The position numbers were made by a program, and so were the translations under genes. Under the pieces are notes generated by a model. It was not told the DNA's origin, did no database searches, and saw nothing but the letters and a program-made list of their open reading frames with translations. Of a stretch of 64,000 bases of DNA, positions 1-9,813 are shown in pieces; position 1 is the first letter of the stretch; the number at the start of each line of letters is the position of its first letter. This stretch comes from Pyropia yezoensis. Lineage: Eukaryota > Rhodophyta > Bangiophyceae > Bangiales > Bangiaceae. The stretch lies in contig CM020619.1 of NCBI GenBank assembly GCA_009829735.1, forward strand, positions 33,954,283 to 34,018,282, in the 5' to 3' direction.

Positions 1-1555
1 TTGACCGCCCGGTTTGAGATGTTCATGATATGGATCCGGAAGTCCCGCCGGGTCCGTACGTTAGCCAGGGCGTTATGCAGACGGAGCCCTTTCTTGGACA
101 TCTTGTGCGGTCGTTCATATAGTAAACAACGTCCATTCGTTCCGCACTTGACGTAGACCGCTTGGAGGGATCGGGGTGCTAAAGTTACACCCTTGGAGAG
201 GTACAGGGCAGAAGGATCTTGGCGTACGGGGTTACCCTTCACGGGAAAAGCGTTCTGGGTCTTTCCGTCCCACGTTCTCTTGGCGTAGGTCAGGAAACCC
301 AGGTTCCAAAGCACAGACTCTGTTCTAGGGTAGATCGCCTTATCGTGTTCCTTCCGAAAGTCCATCCCGAGGATCAATGGTACCGAGAGGGCCCTGACCA
401 CGAGGAACTCGAACTCTATCGTCTTCCCGTTCACGATTACCGATAGTTCCACGATCCCACGGGCCCGTAACAACTGACCCGAGGCGTCACACACATGCGT
501 CGACTTGGGAGCCCTTGACGCCAGTCGTCGCCACCCTTCAGGGAGGACATCCTCACGTACCACGCTTGGCCCAGCACCAGTGTCCAGGATAGCCGTGGTG
601 TCCTTCGGTTCCTCCTTGTCCAGTCGAACCAAAGCATTCAAAGCAAAGTTTCTCTTACGCAGTACAAGCAAGGTACCCTTGAACCCACAGGGCTTCTTCA
701 TCCCCATCCGACGTCGGAGCCCAGACTTGGATCGTCGTTGTGGCGTTCTGAGCCCCTGGGACCGTTGGAACCCGGGAGCCTGACTTGGGACCCGGCTGGC
801 AGCGTTACGTGGAACCACGCGCTGGCCGAGGATCCCTGCATCGGTGGCCCGGGGCAGTGGCGACACGCCCGGTGCCCTGATTGGTCACCCGGAGCGGTGG
901 ACTTGCCGGGTTGGGGCATACTGACCTTCGGGTTATTTGTTTGATTTTTCGCATTTGTATTCCTTGCGTGATTTCGTGTCTTTCCCCTTTTTCCCACTGG
1001 GTTTTTTTTGGGGATTGACATTTGTGTGTGGTGGGATTTTCGCTTGCTTTTTGTGTGTTGGCCCGGTGAGCGGCCGGTGCCTTGCTGGCACTTGGCCCGC
1101 TGGGGGCGCCCTCTGGGGGCCTCGCTCAGGGCCCCTGGAGGGGCCAGGGGGGGGAGGTTCTTGAGGGGTGCTCCGGGGTTCTCCCCGGGGCCATCTTGTA
1201 AAATCAACAGTACTTTGGGTTCCTTCTCCCTCGGGCTTTTGTCCTGTTTACCTTTGCCTCGTATCGTGGCGGGCGAGTGGATCAGCAAGGGCTCTTACCT
1301 GTTCCTTCCTGGGCTTCGGACTGTGGTCTCTGTGTGTGTGGTTGTGGTTTCTGGGTCCGGGAATCTGGGTCCCATTACGCTACAGTCGTGCCAGAGAGGG
1401 AAAACAGGAACAAGGGGTTTTTAAAGTAATAGGAGACTCAGAACGTACAGGTATAACGGTGCCCTTAAAGATCTTGGAGAACCCCAACGCAGTTGCAAAT
1501 GAGCAGGTACTATCCCGACGATGGGGAGGGGACCGTTTCGATCCGCCCCCCGCTA
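1..1555 (-). pseudogene. pol: B1 pol, N-terminal part with retropepsin, interrupted by a solo LTR
   Basis: On the minus strand the frame -1 to gag stays open from the gag stop (1553-1555) to 1389 and resumes at 738, continuing to base 1. The solo LTR at 739-1384 and one copy of its GTCGT target duplication split it; without them the frame is continuous. The retropepsin active site LDTGAGPS is encoded near 570-590, followed by the expected flap and ILGMDF-like region. Reverse transcriptase and integrase would lie left of the window. Apart from the insertion I see no stop or frameshift. The enzyme would process the Gag-Pol polyprotein inside the virus-like particle. Confidence 0.85.
739..1384 (+). 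repeat. Solo LTR of family B, nested in B1 pol in opposite orientation
   Basis: This 646-bp sequence starts TGTGGCGTTC and ends CGCTACA. It is the near-perfect reverse complement of the B1 5' LTR at 3401-4046; I noticed essentially one base change when comparing by eye. It is flanked on both sides by the 5-bp direct repeat GTCGT (734-738 and 1385-1389), the usual mark of integration. No internal sequence is attached, so a complete family-B element probably inserted here and later lost its body by LTR-LTR recombination. Confidence 0.93.
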
Positions 1556-3289
1556 CTCTTTTACCGAGGGTCCCGGCTCCTGGGAACCGTCGTTCACTTG
1601 GTACCCTTGGTCCGCCTCGTCATCCGAGAGGTTTATCCCTTCACAAAGGGCGTGAACCATAGCAACCCGGATCTGACGATGGAACTTGCGGTCCGCGTTC
1701 GGCTTTACATCGGTACTCTGACTCCGTCCACGAGTGGCCGCAAGGAACGAGTCCCGGGCCTGGAGAACTGCTTTCCGTTGGACCTCAGACAACATGGAAC
1801 ATTGATGGGCCATGTGGCCCGGTTCCCAACAAAGGTAACAACGGTACGGGCGTCGACTGTCCATGGTACGTACTCCCACGAGCTGGGGCGTGGGTCCCTT
1901 GAACCCAAACACTTGACCCGACCCGTTCTTCTCAGTTTCCTTCTCGAGGGGGCCCTTAAGGATTGTAGAGGGGCCCATAGGATTAACAGCCATCAACGGG
2001 GACGAGTCCAACGAACGATTGGGCCTCGGTTCAGTGGGTCTGCGGACGGTTCCAGAGGGGCCAGCCTTGGTCACAGAGGACCCTCGGGCCATCTTGGTAA
2101 CCTCGGTAGCCGCCTTGTTCTTGCCCGCAGAAAACGTTACCAGCTGCTGGTACGTACGGTCAGGGATATTGTAAACAAATGCGTCCGTACGTAGGTACTC
2201 AGGGAGCCCTTGAATCAGCTGCTGTTTCATGGTACCTTCGGTGTGGATGTTCCCACATAGTTCCGTCAGACCCCGTAAGCGTACCGCAAAGGCCTCGATA
2301 CCCTCATCTGGTTCCTTAGCGGCCCGACTGAACTTGTCCTGCGCCAGTGCCAACGCATGGGGTTCAGCGTACAATTCAAGGAACCAGTTAATAGCCTCAG
2401 GGTCACTCGTGATCGAAGCGCCACCTGACGCGCTTGAGGAGTCCGGAAGGGCCCGAGTGTACCGCAGTTCCGCGTCCCCAGACAGGAAATGAGGGATCGC
2501 GTACAGGGCCATGCCCTCGGAAACCCCGTTATCGTTACATGCCTTAACCAGTTTGCGGAGCCACGTGAACACCTTGAGGGCCTCTTTCCCAGAGAAAGTA
2601 GGGTGCCCAGCAAAAGAGTGTTTCATGTTACGAGCAACCCGTCCCATCTTACGTGCTTCTCGCGTTCCATAGGTCGATTTCTTGTTCCGTAGGCGATACG
2701 TACGATAGTCCAGGACCCGAGCAAAACGATCGTCGGAACACTTGATTACCTGGGGCTCGGATCGTGGGTTCTGAATGGGTTCCAGGTCCTCCTCGTCAAA
2801 GACGGATGAAAATGTGGTACCAGAGGAAGAAGAGGAAGAGGAGCCACTCGAATGATGACGACGCCGGTGACGGCGGGAACGAGAACGATCGGAACGACTG
2901 GTATCACGGGACCCACCCTGGCCAGCAGGACTCTGGCTCAGGGCCTGGGAAACAGTGGCCATAATCTCATCTCGAAACGTTTCCAGTGTGGACACAATGT
3001 CCGGGGACCCAGCAACAGTAGCCAAAGGTGGAACTCGGGTCGCTGACTCGGAACCCGCGTTCCCACGTAAATCCTGACCCATTGTAACCCGGATCCAACC
3101 CGGGGGCGCTATCCCCCGACGAGGAATCCCTGCCGGCCCGCCTGCACCACGGTTCGACGGACCCGAGGGACCGCCGCGGCCACAGCCAGCGGGAGTAACC
3201 ACGGAAACGTCCGACGGCGCACCACGGCCCCGACCGCCCGAAGGGACAGGGTCCGTCATGTTGGCCGTGCGGCACTCGACCTGAACCAA
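1553..3289 (-). CDS. gag: B1 gag polyprotein
   Basis: This open frame of 578 codons encodes the structural Gag protein of element B1. The N-terminal 130 residues are Gly/Pro-rich, followed by an Arg/Ser and poly-Ser stretch and a central retrotransposon-gag-like helical domain (roughly residues 215-400). Near residue 480 is one CCHC zinc knuckle, CYLCWEPGHMAHQC, which would bind RNA during packaging. I prefer the first ATG at 3289, about 90 bases downstream of the primer-binding site; a second ATG ten codons later is possible. The stop TAG follows GTA-AAA-GAG, so unlike the other families it lacks a textbook -1 slippery heptamer, although pol is in the -1 frame here too. The frame is intact. 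Confidence 0.88.
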   Translation of the reverse strand: MVQVECRTANMTDPVPSGGRGRGAPSDVSVVTPAGCGRGGPSGPSNRGAGGPAGIPRRGIAPPGWIRVTMGQDLRGNAGSESATRVPPLATVAGSPDIVSTLETFRDEIMATVSQALSQSPAGQGGSRDTSRSDRSRSRRHRRRHHSSGSSSSSSSGTTFSSVFDEEDLEPIQNPRSEPQVIKCSDDRFARVLDYRTYRLRNKKSTYGTREARKMGRVARNMKHSFAGHPTFSGKEALKVFTWLRKLVKACNDNGVSEGMALYAIPHFLSGDAELRYTRALPDSSSASGGASITSDPEAINWFLELYAEPHALALAQDKFSRAAKEPDEGIEAFAVRLRGLTELCGNIHTEGTMKQQLIQGLPEYLRTDAFVYNIPDRTYQQLVTFSAGKNKAATEVTKMARGSSVTKAGPSGTVRRPTEPRPNRSLDSSPLMAVNPMGPSTILKGPLEKETEKNGSGQVFGFKGPTPQLVGVRTMDSRRPYRCYLCWEPGHMAHQCSMLSEVQRKAVLQARDSFLAATRGRSQSTDVKPNADRKFHRQIRVAMVHALCEGINLSDDEADQGYQVNDGSQEPGPSVKE

Positions 3290-3379
3290 ACGATCTCGTT
3301 ACCAGAAACGGGATCCAAGGAACCAAACGCCACAGAGAAAGAAGAGGGCTGTCCCGATACGGGAGAAGAGTAAAGCCCT

Positions 3380-3396
3380 CCCCTGCTGCTCCACCA
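3380..3396 (-). promoter_or_regulatory. B1 primer-binding site
   Basis: Four bases inside the 5' LTR end, the minus strand reads TGGTGGAGCAGCAGGGG. TGG would pair with a tRNA 3' CCA. The same motif occurs at the same position in A1, C2 and, with changes, in E1 and D1. Confidence 0.75.
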
Positions 3397-3400
3397 TGAA

Positions 3401-4046
3401 TGTAGCGTAATGGGACCCAGATTCCCGGACCCAGAAACCACAACCACACACACAGAGACCACAGTCCGAAGCCCAGGAAGGAACAGGTAAGAGCCCTTGC
3501 TGATCCACTCGCCCGCCACGATACGAGGCAAAGGTAAACAGGACAAAAGCCCGAGGGAGAAGGAACCCAAAGTACTGTTGATTTTACAAGATGGCCCCGG
3601 GGAGAACCCCGGAGCACCCCTCAAGAACCTCCCCCCCCTGGCCCCTCCAGGGGCCCTGAGCGAGGCCCCCAGAGGGCGCCCCCAGCGGGCCAAGTGCCAG
3701 CAAGGCACCGGCCGCTCACCGGGCCAACACACAAAAAGCAAGCGAAAATCCCACCACACACAAATGTCAATCCCCAAAAAAAACCCAGTGGGAAAAAGGG
3801 GAAAGACACGAAATCACGCAAGGAATACAAATGCGAAAAATCAAACAAATAACCCGAAGGTCAGTATGCCCCAACCCGGCAAGTCCACCGCTCCGGGTGA
3901 CCAATCAGGGCACCGGGCGTGTCGCCACTGCCCCGGGCCACCGATGCAAGGATCCTCGGCCAGCGCGTGGTTCCACGTAACGCTGCCAGCCGGGTCCCAA
4001 GTCAGGCTCTCGGGTTCCAACGGTCCCAGGGGCTCAGAACGCCACA
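3401..4046 (-). repeat. B1 5' LTR
   Basis: This 646-bp LTR, read on the minus strand, begins TGTGGCGTTC and ends CGCTACA. It is directly followed by the primer-binding site and gag leader, which identifies it as the 5' LTR. It is nearly identical to the solo LTR at 739-1384, implying recent activity of family B. The antisense (plus) strand has a long open frame starting near 3497 that is rich in Lys and Arg. Confidence 0.92.
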
Positions 4047-5720
4047 CGAAGAGTCGCTTTTGGAACCGCCTACGGGAGAAGTTCTCCCGTAGGGTCGGGT
4101 TTCCTGCCGACTTCAAGACGGACCAGTTTGCCTTCCTGGATGAGGATGAGGTCGAAGACGTGCAGCGCGCCAAGAACTTGTTGGCCCGCGGGGGTGCCAT
4201 CGCGGGTACCGGCGACGTGCCGACCTTCACTTGGGATGCGGTGGCAACTCGCCCCTCGTACCTATGCGGCCTCGATCCGCACAGTCATCACTTCAACGTG
4301 CGGATGAAAAAGGACTACCGGCGAGGTCCCTACTTGATGACCTCGTCTCAAATCGAGTTCCCGCAGCAGTCACCTGCTAGCAAGGAGCAATACTACCCCA
4401 AGAAGCCCGAGTGGTGGCCTCAAGTCGAGGTCCTTTATGGGCCACCGGCGCAACTACCACGGTTGGTCGACCACTTCGGCTCCGTCATGTTGACGGCTAG
4501 CCCCGGACCACCCGGTGTTCGCCATGTTGGCAACCCAGTGGCTCCTTGAGGCAATGTCGACCTGGGTGTCTTGTGTACAGCGGCGGGGGATGTTCCGGCA
4601 TCTACCCCCTCGGCTTATTCAATGTTTGGAGCAGCTCACCCCTCAGCTAGTTGCTGAGGGGTGCCCATCGGGACAGCTCACTCTACTCGAGGAGATGCTG
4701 CGTCTCCACAAGCTCATCGAACGGGAGAGCATCGAGGACAATTTGCGCCGATCTTCCCGCGGGCCCAAGGACGATGGCACACTGCGCCAGTTCGTCTGGG
4801 TTGGCCGTGAAATTCACGACGGCCGCGTGGTAATCAAGGAGGAGTTGGGCATCGGGGACCTCCCGTATGCCCCGGGGGTGGAACGCCACACTGCGCCTCC
4901 CCCGGACAAGGCAATCGTGGTGGCCGTGGCCTCTCACGATGACTACATGACCCATCCCACTGCGGCGGCCCCGAGTAGGGTTCGCAGTTGCTCTCGGGCT
5001 CCGCCTACTCGGCGAAGCCCTCCGCTCTCTCCTGTCCCTTTCCAGCCGCACGGGGACATCCCGATAAGCGTTACCGTTGAGTCGTCCACTCCGGTGTCCC
5101 CCAACTTGGGGGCCACCCTACTCACGGTCTATCCCAAGTTGGTACTGCCGGCCGCGCCCTCAACTTCCGAGATGATTATCACCACGTTGGTGCGCACCAT
5201 TTCTTGGTTGGCCGCGTCGGCTGCAACACTCCAAGTATACGAGACTCCTGAACTTGAGGACCGCGTACGTACTGTTGTGGCGACCGCGAGTTGCGAGTCG
5301 GTAGCGGAGTTCATGACGACCGAGTTGGCTCGTATCGGGTCGATTGTGCCCCAGCCAGTCCCACTTTGGCGTGGCAAGCGTCGAGCACGCCGGGCACACT
5401 CGCCTCCTCGCCGTCGTCGCCGTCACTCGCGGCGGTCTCCCTCCGTGTCGGAAGACGAGTTGTCTCATTCCGTCTCGGAGTCCTCTACCCAGTCGGAGAC
5501 AGAGTCTGTCCGGCGTCTGCGTCGCCAACTCGCGCGCAAGATGAAGCAAAAGGGTAGCCGCGGTCGTCGCCACTCGCGCGACCGTGAGGTGCGCGACGAT
5601 TCCGACTCGGAGCCGCCGCCCCCGCAGACGGGTGCGGAACGTTATCGGCGTGGGTCTCGCCGCTCGCCTCCACTTGAGGGCGAGGGCCGTGGTGTTGGAG
5701 AGTCTAGTATGCATTCCTAG
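4047..5720 (+). pseudogene. A1 antisense gene (aORF), 3' portion
   Basis: This is the C-terminal three quarters of a protein encoded on the strand opposite to gag-pol and converging on the end of pol. It aligns throughout with the complete copy at 60772-62715. Visible parts are the core with PEWWPQVEV near 4410-4440, the block from 4580 to 4720, an EELGIGDLPYAPG-like block near 4840-4875, a helical segment, and an Arg/Ser-rich tail ending near 5717. The start is cut off by B1. An extra C in the run near 4502 shifts the frame compared with the copies in A2 and A3. I recognise no known family; the position is where env would lie in other elements, but no signal peptide or membrane segment is seen. 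Confidence 0.75.
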
Positions 5721-5831
5721 TTGGCATCTGCCTTTGTTGTGAGAGTGTGAGGGTTAGGGCTGTAGTTTAAAGCCACTCTGCGTACCACTTCGACTTGAAG
5801 CACTTTCTTGGCACTGTCACTTGGCCTTCCC
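5721..5831. other. Convergence zone between A1 aORF and pol, with hairpins
   Basis: The 111 bases between the two facing stop codons hold the near-palindrome CTTCGACTTGAAG. The pol stop itself lies in the palindrome CCCTCACGTTGAGGG. The same zone occurs at 13801-13911 and 62716-62826, so the hairpins are conserved between copies. They could end or protect both converging transcripts; that is inference. Confidence 0.5.
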
Positions 5832-8800
5832 TCACGTTGAGGGAGGGCAGTTAGGGTCGACATCATTCCGAGCGCAGTACGCCCGGACCATCTCAGCGGG
5901 AAGTTCCTCCACGTATTCCCACGTATCATCCTTGGCCTTATCGCGAAACCAACGCACCCTCAACATGAGGCGGTTAGTGTCCTAATCCCACCCGTGGTCG
6001 ATGAACTTATCAAGCACGTACTCCCGAGGGCCCTGTTTGGCCGCAGGTAGCGAAAGCAGGCGCCACGCCTTCAGCATGCGCGCCCAAGCCGCGTCGCCGG
6101 CCGGAGGTGGCGCAACTTTTACCACATCCTGTCCGTTTACTGTGCGGACGCCATCGTCTTTTTCGATGGTAAACCCTCGCCCGTCCGTACGAGGGACTTG
6201 GTATGGCCCCTTCGTTCGGAGCACCAACTTACCCCCGGTTGGGGTATGTGAGTGTTCCAGCACCCAGTCACCCTGCTCGGGGACGTGCTTGGCATTACGC
6301 ACCTCGTCAAAAGTACGTTTGTAGCGCTTTTACTCTTCGTCCATGTCAGCCCTGACTTTAGGGATGAGTTTAAAGAGCCTAGCGGCGAACTCCACCTTAC
6401 TCTCAGTGGGAGTAGGTGTACTGCCATCGGCCTCCATAATCGGGAGCGGCCGCCATATGGCAATAGACCGCACGCGACGAAGGGTCACAAAGGCGAGGGG
6501 TACTTCCCCGGTAGATGAGTAAACCTGCGAATTGTAGGCGGTTGTAAGAATAGAAATAAATTGGTCCCACGTTTTCACATGCTCACTCACAAAGTGGCGT
6601 AGCTGTCTAACAATAGTTTTGTTGAAGCGCTCTACCTGCCCATTAGTTTGTGGGCTGCAGGGGGTGGCATAGTTTGCCTAAGCCCCCAACATATCCAGCT
6701 GTCCCTGAAAAAGTACGGACGCAAACTGCGGTCCGTTGTCAGACAATTTACTGTCCGGGATGCCATAAGCGGCAACCCAGTGATCTAGGAAGGCTGACAC
6801 GACCGACATGGCCGTGATCTCTGCCAGGGGGATCGCTCGCGTAAGTTTCGTGAAGCGATCACAGATGACCAGGAGGTACTGGTTGCCCTCCTCGGTCACT
6901 GGCAGTGGCCCCAGGATGTCCCTTGCCAACGCGGCAAAGAGCTCCTGGGCCGGGAACAGCAACATAGCCGTAGTAGGCCGCCGTTCCATCAGACGGTTCT
7001 GTGCACAACTGGTGCAGGCAGCCACCCAACTGTAGATGTCCACCACCATGGATGGCCTGTAGTACCTGGTCCTCAGGGTCTGGTATAGTTTACTAGACCC
7101 CAGGTGTCCACCTGTGGGAGCGTTATGCTCCCTCTCAAGAATACTGTCCTTGAGGGATGCGGGGACGACAAGTTGTTCGGTCCCCTGGAATACCCCCCTC
7201 CTCAAGAGGAGGCCATCGTCTCCGACGAAGAACCGCGTCTCCACCACCGTATCAAGAGTATCCCTCTGCGACTTGCAGAAGGAGTCTTCGGCTTTGGCCT
7301 TGACAACCACGTCCAGGGACAGGGGCAAGTACTTCTTGTTCCCTGGCGCCTTGGGGTTCAACGCCTGACCCGAGCGCGTGACTGCCCTCACGACGGGCAT
7401 GTCCTCATCGACTGGGTTAGTGTCCAGCCCCTCGGTAGGTACCCGAGAGAGGCCGTCGGCATGGGCATGTTGCCTTCCAGGTCGGTACTCAATATCAAAG
7501 TTGAAGGGTGCCAGTCGCACCCTCCACCTGTTGAGGCGGGTGTCCGGTACAATCCGTCTTGAAGATGAACTGCAACGCGCGGTTGTCACAGCGGATGAGG
7601 AACTTCTCACCCTCCAGGTAGTGACGAAGTGACGTCACCGCCCACACCACTGCGAGTCCTTCCAACTCGGTGACTCCGTAGTTCTTCTCGGCCGAGTTCA
7701 GCCCCTTGCTGAAGTATCCCACCGGCAAGTACTCCTTGTCCGGCTGCCGCTGAAGCAACACACAACCAAGTTGGTCGTAGCTAGCAACCACGCCTAAGAT
7801 GTAGTGGCCTTCCAACCTGGGAATAGCCAAGATAGGGGGCTTCAGCAGTAGGTCCCGAAAAACATCACAGGATTCCTGCTCCACCCGACTGGGGGGACGC
7901 AGGTTCTTCGGTAGCGTCGAGCTCACTCACGCATTCAACGGTTTGGCCACCTTGGCGAAGCCCTTGGTGAAACGTCGGTACACGTTACACATCCCGAGGA
8001 AGCTCCTCATCTGGGTCTGGGTCCGGGGGTACTGAGCCTTACGGATGGCCCTCAAGTTTTTCTCGTTGACACTGAGACGCCCCGGACGGACAACATGTCC
8101 CAAGTATTCCACCTCTTGAGTGAAGAGGTGGCACGTGCTCACCTTCAGTGACACACCGGCGTCAGCAAGTAGCTTGAACACCTGGCCAAGATGGCCAATG
8201 TGCTCCTCCGGACTTGGGGAGAACACAATGATATCGTCTAGGTACGCGAGACCGATCTGCCACCGTACTCCGGCCAGAATCATGTCCATAGCGCGCTGGA
8301 AAGTTGCCGGCGCGTTACACAGTCCAAACGGTAGACGCTTGCACTGGTAGGTACCACAGTGACAGGTAAAGGTAGCTTTATGCCTGTCTTCCGGGGCAAT
8401 GGGTATTTGCCAATACCCGGCGTTACAGTCTAGGGTAGAGAACATGTTTACTTCCCCCAGAGAGTGCAGACAGTCGTCCATCCTAGGTAGGGGATAACTG
8501 TCCTTCACCGTGCTCTCGTTGAGCTTACGGTAGTCGATGCAGGACCATGGAGTCCCATCAACTTTTGGGACAATGACCACCGGACTCGCCCACTCGGCGT
8601 TGCTGGCCTCAATCACATCGAGGGTCTCCATGCGAGCAACTTGTTCCTTGACGAGGGCTCTTGAACGGGGTCCTCCCCTATACGGTTGTTGGCGTATAGG
8701 GGGTGCACCGGGCTTCAACTCGATCCGGTGTTGGGTAGCTCTCATGAGTCCCAATTGACCATCCCACAACTTGTGATATTGGTCTAAGAGGCGTTCAACT

Positions 8801-9813
8801 TGAGCCCTCAACCTGGGTGGAACACCCTCCATGTTCACATGGGGCCGAGGAGAGGCGGCGGACTTGGCTTGATGCTTCTCCTTTCCGGACTTCGGGTCGC
8901 ATCTCGCGCCCGCGTTGAGAGTGACCGCCTCTACCGGTCCCTCGTGTTGGTCGATATAGCCGAACTTGGCTCCCGACTTGAACTACTTGGGCGACGAGCT
9001 CAGGTTCATCACCTGGATCCTCCACGGGACTCCGGCTTTGGAGTCCATCGTGCCAAGGGCAACATGCACTTGATACTTACGAGCAAGACGGGGATAAGGG
9101 TGCACCAACCCGTTCCCCGTATAATCAGTTACAACGTCAACGTGCGCCACCGAGTTGGGAGGCAACGTGACCTTACGGGCTAAACACAGGGTAGCAGTAA
9201 ACCCTTCTCTCACACAGCAGACAGGCTTCAACTGTGAGATTGTCACAGGAGCCACAGACTTTCCCTTACCAAGGATGGGGATGGTTTCCCCATTCATCAA
9301 CTTGACCCAATACTCAGGGCCACAAATCAAAGGCACTTGTGTAACAACATAAGGGGTACCCAGAAGCAGGGGTACCGATAAATTCTCAGCTACACCATAG
9401 TTCACGTCGTCCTCATGGGTCCCCAACCTAGTTTGTAGGGTCTCGGCACCAACGATGGGAAGTACCCCGCCATTGATATCGATCAGATGGTCAGCTTTAG
9501 ACTTCCAGCGTTGGAGCTTTATCTCCTTTGGTAACAGCGACTTGTGTATCAAGGAGGCTCCTGACCCGGTATCAAGTACGATACGGGCACAATAGGCGCG
9601 GCCGGGGGCAAGTTGCACCCGGCCAGCCACCTGGAAGTTCTCACCCGTCAGCACCGCGATGACCCGACGTGGGTTTACGTTCTTGGGGAGTCCTACCCGA
9701 GGTGGGCGGACTCCCTTAGGTCGCCGCAGTATCCGGCACGGTCGGTTCGTCCTCTTAGCCCACTTGGCCGAGGCTGCCGCTGTGAGCTTAGGACGGCCAG
9801 CTGCAACGGTCAT
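5832..9813 (-). pseudogene. pol: A1 pol: protease, reverse transcriptase, RNase H, integrase, chromodomain
   Basis: In order on the minus strand are retropepsin with LDTGSGASLI (about 9560-9580), reverse transcriptase with CIDYRKLN (about 8525-8550) and YLDDIIVF (about 8230), RNase H (7500-7920), and integrase with its HHCC finger and DDE residues (6600-7110). The chromodomain is at 5840-6010, with KAKDDTWEYVEELP. The catalytic motifs are present, but the frame is broken: TAG at 8983-8985, TGA at 7927-7929, a frameshift near 7555, TAG at about 6678, a stop near 6330, and TAG at about 5979. The TAGs near 6678 and 5979 recur at the same codons in A2. Pol is in the -1 frame relative to gag, with an ATGA overlap at 9810-9813. 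Confidence 0.9.

Larger units (their letters stand above)
1..4046 (-). mobile_element. Element B1, family-B Ty3/gypsy retrotransposon, left part outside window
   Basis: This is a minus-strand LTR retrotransposon. Its 5' LTR is at 3401-4046, the primer-binding site at 3380-3396, gag at 1553-3289, and the protease part of pol runs off the left edge. It sits inside the antisense gene of element A1, because the sequence at 4047 resumes in the middle of that gene. The target duplication cannot be checked, since the other end of B1 is not in view; the right flank is CGAAG. A solo LTR of the same family lies inside it, in the opposite orientation. Confidence 0.9.

Noticed and set aside
3497-4549. 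One 350-codon gene crossing the B1 LTR and the A1 antisense gene
   Set aside because: It is a chance fusion across the insertion boundary at 4046; the two halves belong to different elements.
4047-5720. The antisense protein as a retroviral-type envelope
   Set aside because: The position fits, but the orientation is opposite. No signal peptide, membrane anchor or glycosylation-rich ectodomain is visible.
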